DNA of 64,000 nt from Cryptomeria japonica (taxonomy: Eukaryota; Streptophyta; Pinopsida; Cupressales; Cupressaceae), in NCBI RefSeq assembly GCF_030272615.1, contig NC_081408.1, forward strand, positions 408,116,889 through 408,180,888, in the 5' to 3' direction. Position numbers and translations under genes: made by a program. Positions 58,740-64,000 of the stretch are shown here, in pieces; position 1 is the first letter of the stretch, and each line of letters begins with the position of its first letter. The notes beneath the pieces were generated by a model. That model searched no databases, had not been told where the DNA came from, and saw only the letters and a list, made by a program, of their open reading frames with translations.

Positions 58740-61044
58740 GGATTAGTGTGACCTAAAGTTGTTTGTGATGCAGAGGTCAAGATCAATTTCAGAGCTAGTT
58801 TGTTCGGTTAATGTATTGTTTGAGAGAAACAACTGAGATTTAGTCTAGTTTCAGGAAAGATCTATCCCATATAAGGCGTTTATCTAGGTTGATTTGAGAG
58901 TAGTGACTAAGATTCGGTCTGGTTTCAGGAATGATCTATCCTATGTAAGACATTATCTAAGTGACTTAAGTTTGATAGGTAGTTGATTGAACTAGCTGAA
59001 AGATGATCGACCAAATCGTGCAACACAAATGGCAGAGGTACACTGTCTTGATTTGTTTATGCTTAGGATGATGATAACCAGTATTGTGTTCACTGTAGAC
59101 TGTTTTAGGCAAGTTTTGATTGCTTTGTACTGGCAAAACTAGAGATTCATATGACATGATTTACTGAGTTGGATGACAATTTAATAGTTCCAGGATGACA
59201 ACAGTTCTGTTTTGTACGAGTTGCTGCCTAGTACCGTACGACAAATGGGTATGACCAAAATGACAAAAGATTCAGTGCAGTTTTGTTTCATACGACATAG
59301 GATTTAGGTTCAGACGAAAGACTGCTGGGTTTCATACGACAAAGGATTGAGCTTGAATGACAAATTATCAGACTCGTACGACATAGGATACAGTGCAAGA
59401 TGATAAATGATCAGATTCATACGACTGTTCATAGGACAGAGACTAAAATTTTGAGTTTTCGATAGCTGAGTATGACCAATTTTGAGATGGACTGATTTTT
59501 GTCCAGGATAGACTAGTTTTGGACAAAATTTTGACTCAAGATGGACCAGTTCTAACACAGACAGAGTTTCAACTTAGGATGGACTAGTTCTGACTTGGAT
59601 AGAGTTTCGACTTAGGATGGACTAGTTCTGACATAGACATAGTTTTGACTTAGGATGGACTAGTTCTGACACAGACAGAGTTTCGACTTAGGATGGACTA
59701 GTTCTGACACAGACAAAATTTTGACTTAGGATGGAGTAGTTCTGACATGGACAGAGTCTCTAATCACTGAGTTTGTTTCTTGTCTTCTCCAATTTCGGTA
59801 TTTCAATTTTTTTTGTTTCGAGGATGAAAACATAGAAAACACGTAGTATGAATAGTAACTCCAATCACAACATGCAAACCCTACGGAAATTGGCGAGAGA
59901 AGAAAACCTTTGCTTGTAGACTCAGGTACACACCCAATAGCTAATCAGAATACGGTAGCTGAGTCTCACACAATGGATTATCAACACCATATTATCCAAC
60001 TCCAAACGCTAATGGGGGCTCGAAATGACAAGTATCTTAGGAGAGTTACTATCTCTCTTGCACAAAGATTATCCCCCGTTTTGGAGGTGAACCGGGTAGC
60101 TTCTAATTTTAATTAGAATTAGTAAGGGATCCGTTCGACGTGTCAAGGTATAAACTCAATTAAGAGGTCTCCCAGCCTTGAAAACCAAGGTTTAATATAC
60201 CCAAAGGTACGAAGGAGAGATATTCCCGAGCACCGCCGTTGACATGATTTTCATCAAATAACATTTATTTTATAGTGGGTTGGAGTACTTGGCATTTAAA
60301 CATTCCCACTTGGGTTGTTCCCCTCTCACCGACCGTAATGGCTAAAGAGTTATTAGCTCCTCGGGAGGGCAGGCCTGCTAAAGATGTACAAGTCTCAAAC
60401 TTAAAGAAAATGCCTCAAGGGTTTGGATTTCTGATTGTCTATACAGACAAGAGCATACTCTCATACCTCTCAGAATTTACTTAAAACACAAAATATAGAT
60501 TTGTTCTTTAACTAGATAGCAAGTTAGGTGACTAAAAATAAATTTAAAGAATACACGATGTTTGGTCGATTCTCCTCGGGCAACCTGCAAAGACAACGAA
60601 TCAATAGTCATAGTGTCTTTGTGCGACAAGTATATTCTTCGACAAGCATTCTGCAAAAACTGATTAGGCTATGAAAAATTCTAAGATAGATAGATAAACA
60701 ACTAGAGTCAATTGTCAGAATAATCAATTTGAATAGAAAACCAAAATCATGAAATTTGCTTCTTTTTTTTTTTGTCTTTTTAACCAGAAAAATACAGAGT
60801 CCTATGACAAAGTTTACCAGATCGTACGATACAAGATTTCTTCTTGTACAATACAAAATTCCATTTCGTACGATACATAATTCTTGTTCGTATGACACCT
60901 ATAGTTTGTCATTTCAGCCTTTGAAAAATGTCGTACGAGATGACGCAGAGGCTGTACGGACGAAAATCCGAAAAGTCAAAAATCTGAAAAAAAATAAAAA
61001 ATAAAATAAAAGTTAGTCTTGGAGGCAGAAAAATGTAGTCTTCG
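58740..61044 (-). other. Long leader of A-right
   Basis: About 2.3 kb between primer site and gag, collinear with the A-left leader. It has many CGTACGA-type motifs (59213-59430, 60824-60935) and a 38-bp tandem repeat. A plus-strand ORF of 68 codons (59910-60116) matches the one at 3032-3271. Confidence 0.7.
59500..59760. repeat. 38-bp tandem repeat in A-right leader
   Basis: About six to seven copies of GATGGACTAGTTCTGACA + CAGACAGAGTTTCGACTTAG. It is more regular than the copy at 2740-2930. Confidence 0.9.
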
Positions 61045-61062
61045 GCCCCACGATGGGTGCCA
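61045..61062 (-). promoter_or_regulatory. Primer binding site of A-right
   Basis: TGGCACCCATCGTGGGGC on the minus strand; two transitions from the A-left site. Confidence 0.8.
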
Positions 61063-61068
61063 GAGATA

Positions 61069-62200
61069 TGTGTGTGAAAAAGGGTATGTAGCTGCAAGCA
61101 CAACACTTCAATTAAGTCATTACATGTATGGTTAGTAATCAATAATCAATAAATAATAAATCATAACAAATTGACTAATTGCCTTCTAAAAGATGCGAGT
61201 ATAAGATTGCTCTCATATTTTTTTAAGCAATACCAATGACTAGACTACACTAAGACGAAGGATTTAATCTATATTAGCATGATATTAAGCTAAATGGATG
61301 CAAGATGAATGAATAATTCAAGCCATAATGGATTCAAGCAATGATGGATGGAAATAATCTTTAAAAAACACAATGTATTCAATGACTCCAGATCAAAAAT
61401 CAGTGTAATAATAATTAATCTCCAAGCGTGTTCTCAAAAATCTTTGGGGTGAATTGGAATGAGAGTTGAAGGTTGAATTTATAGAGAATTACAAGAGAGA
61501 TGATGAAAAAAGCTCAATTTAGGATTAATTAAAAATAATTGAGAAATCAGGTTCAATTAACCTTGAGATAGATTCCAATTATAGTTTAATTGAAATTCAT
61601 TTAGATAGGAAGTTCAAGTTTCATTAGAGATAAGATTAATTAATTCCATGCATTTGTGATAAAAATAGATAATTCTTTGATTTATTCAAGAAAAGAATCT
61701 TTTCAATGCAACCGAACTTCTTTTTCTTAAAAGCTTTGAGTTCCAATTTTAGAGAATAATTCAATAATTCAATTTAATTGCTTTTCTAATTTCAAGTTCT
61801 AAATTTAGAAAAAGAACTAATATCTCAAGTTGGATTTCTCTCTCAATTCAATTCTTTTTGTTTATTTTCAATTCAATTCTCGCTTTGTAATTAATTCCTC
61901 TTTTGAAATAAATTAATTCCTTTTGCATGATTAAATGACAAATTAATTAATTAATTAAATATGCAAGGATATTTAATAAATTAAAATAGGATAACTGATC
62001 AAAATGATTTTTCTTGGAATGATTCAATTAATTAAATAAATATTTAATTAATATTGAGTAATTGATTTGCCATGTGATAATTGATGATTGAAGAATTAAT
62101 AATGTGCTCAAGATTGATTTAATTGCCTTTGGTTAGGACCTTGGTGATGTTGTCGAGATTAGGGGCCCATGGTTTAGATGACCATTTTTAGGGTATTACA
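61069..62200 (-). repeat. 5' LTR of A-right
   Basis: 1132 bp, TGTGTGTGAAAA.. to ..GGGTATTACA. A TATA-like CTATAAA in element sense lies at 61478-61484. Confidence 0.92.
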
Positions 62201-62205
62201 ATTAT

Positions 62206-63344
62206 GACACGTATGCACATTATATGAGAAGAGTTTCAAAGTGTTTTTGGCGCGTAGAGATAACAATTTTTATCTTGGGAATGAGCAAGTATATTGCATG
62301 TAATGCAAACCACATGATGAGTTACTGAGTTCGATGAAGCGGTGATCAAGGAGCGGTCGAGGCTATCTTGAATGATGTACAAAGATTGTTATGTAATCCA
62401 ATGATCATAATTGAACCGACTTGTTTGTAATCTCTATGAGAGAATTAGGTTTTTGTTGTGTTATCGACCTAGTGGTTTGTTTATAAGGTCGATGAGTTGT
62501 TTTGTTTCAGAGTTGGAAAATTTTTAGTTGAGTGTGTGGTTGCCGAACCAGATGATGTATCTACAGTTTGTGTAAAGGAAGATAGGAGCATGCTAAGGAT
62601 CTGAACAAGTAAGTGTAGTGTTATTCAAACAGATCAGCAAACCCCTGTTGTTTTCTAACAATTACAACAGTAAAATCCCTCAACCGGGTAAGCTCTAACA
62701 AGCTTAGTGTTATTCAAATCCTCTAACTAGGTGGTCAATTAGCTTGGATTTCAAATCCTCTACCGAGGTTACTCCTCATAGGTTATTGCTTTTAATAGGG
62801 TTTTATAGTCAATCCCTTAACCGGGTGGTCCCTAACAGGATCTGTTCTTAACATGACTTTTTGTAAAAGCTTTAACAGGCTTGGCTCCTAACAGGGCGAA
62901 CTTCAGAAGAGTTCAGATAGTTAACTTGCGAGTCTCATCTCACCGTGGTTTTTCCCATTTGGGTTTCCATGTCAAAAATATTGTGTCAAGTGGTGAATGT
63001 TTTTGTGGTTATGTTTACTATGGTAGAATTGCTTAACCGCTTAATCCAATTTGATAAGTTATGATTAACCGACATCAATCTGAAATGAGGTTTTAGTTAT
63101 GTTAGTAAAGTATTTGGATGTTTGTGAGTTTCAAGTTGTTTTACTGTTAATCTGTTGTAACAGTCAATCGGTTTATCTTGACAGTGATATTGCATTTATA
63201 GCTCAGTGGTTTAACTTGTTAGTTTATAATTTGCTTTGAGAGGTTGATTCTGAGATTGGTAAAGATTATATCAGTTTTTCTATCTACTAATTCATCCCCC
63301 CTCTCAGTAGTTGATCGGATCCTTATTCTTTCATCATACCATCA
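62206..63344 (+). repeat. 3' LTR of D, second part
   Basis: It continues GACACGTATG.. directly from the A-right insertion and matches 39956-41093. It ends CATCATACCATCA and is followed by the ATGAT duplication. Confidence 0.92.
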
Positions 63345-63349
63345 ATGAT

Positions 63350-64000
63350 GTGCCTGGTTATTGTGTGACTGTTGTCGTGAGTAGAGATGATGTCATATCA
63401 CTTATTACAAGCCTGATATGCTGTTGTGAGTCTCTACCACTTGCTTGTTCATTATGATATATATGTATCATATATGTTGTGTTTAGCTTTGATGCATGTT
63501 TGTAGGTACTAGACATCGACTCCACCTGGCTTCATAGGTTTGAGTGTGTCTTTAAATCCCAATGGCAAGTTGACAGAGGTGTCATGAGTTCCCTTCATAT
63601 ACTCTAGGCTTAAGTTCTCTACCTTGGTTGTCAGTTGTCTTGGCATGATTCGCCATGTTAGTAAGTTGAGTTGTGGTTTTTTGGTGTTTTGTGAGTATGT
63701 GATTATTTATTTAGTTAATTAATGTTTTATTTATATAGTTTATTAATGATTAAATTAATTGGTGGATTATTATTATAGTTTAATTTGATTAATTATTATT
63801 TGATTGATTTATTATTTAATTGGTATTTATTTGTTGTTGTTTATTTGATATTTATTATTTAATTATTATTTATTTATTATATAATAGTGCTTTTATATTT
63901 TAATGTTGATTTATATTTTATTGATGGCTTCTATTTATTTACTCGAGATTTAATGTTTATTTATCTATTGATTATTTAGTATTTATTTATTTATTATTTA
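63350..64000. other. Unassigned sequence right of D; AT-rich tail
   Basis: 63350-63680 has no recognisable motif. From about 63690 the sequence is simple T/A-rich DNA built from TTTATT, TAATTA and ATTATT runs. Confidence 0.5.

Overview
The window is repeat-dominated plant nuclear DNA. It is AT-rich, and I find no host protein-coding gene and no rRNA, tRNA or CRISPR array. What can be read is a pile of nested LTR retrotransposons, mostly inactivated by point stops and small indels. The pol types (Ty3/gypsy Tat-like, Athila-like and chromovirus, plus Ty1/copia), the Met-initiator and TGGCGCC-type primer sites, and the plant mobile domain (PMD) gene inside one element place it in a seed plant. 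The density and age of the nesting suggest a large genome, possibly a gymnosperm, but that is inference.

Layout. 1-5286: 5' part (gag, long leader, primer site, 5' LTR) of a minus-strand Tat-like element, A-left. 5287-12516, continuing after 20454: a minus-strand Athila-like element, B, with a decayed gag-PR-RT-RH-IN and an extra downstream ORF. 12517-20449: a complete-length minus-strand chromovirus, C, inserted into B's 5' LTR, with two LTRs of about 1.62 kb and a C-terminal chromodomain. About 20455-24350: little that can be identified. About 24400-32897: a very decayed relative of B (B'), split by about 4.9 kb of unclassified DNA. 32898-39389: a pol-less minus-strand copia remnant, E, whose LTR is interrupted at 34513-36721 by a 2.2-kb near-perfect palindrome, P, made of two inverted LTR-like arms. 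39676-63344: a plus-strand copia element, D, internally deleted, carrying a 359-bp solo LTR, S. D's 3' LTR is split by the 17.6-kb Tat-like element A-right (44622-62200). 63350-64000: unassigned AT-rich sequence.

Five insertions (C, P, S, D, A-right) have recognisable 5-bp target duplications, so their order can be read: A-right went into D, S into D, P into E, and C into B.

Two things stand out. (1) A-right carries, antisense to its pol genes and between integrase and the 3' LTR, a PMD-family gene with its own TATA box, a start codon, a GT-AG intron and one frame-preserved long exon. It is now broken by about 21 in-frame stops but by no frameshift. (2) The 2.2-kb palindrome P is flanked by CATAC on both sides. 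Each arm carries a TATA box pointing to the centre, so transcription would give a long hairpin RNA.
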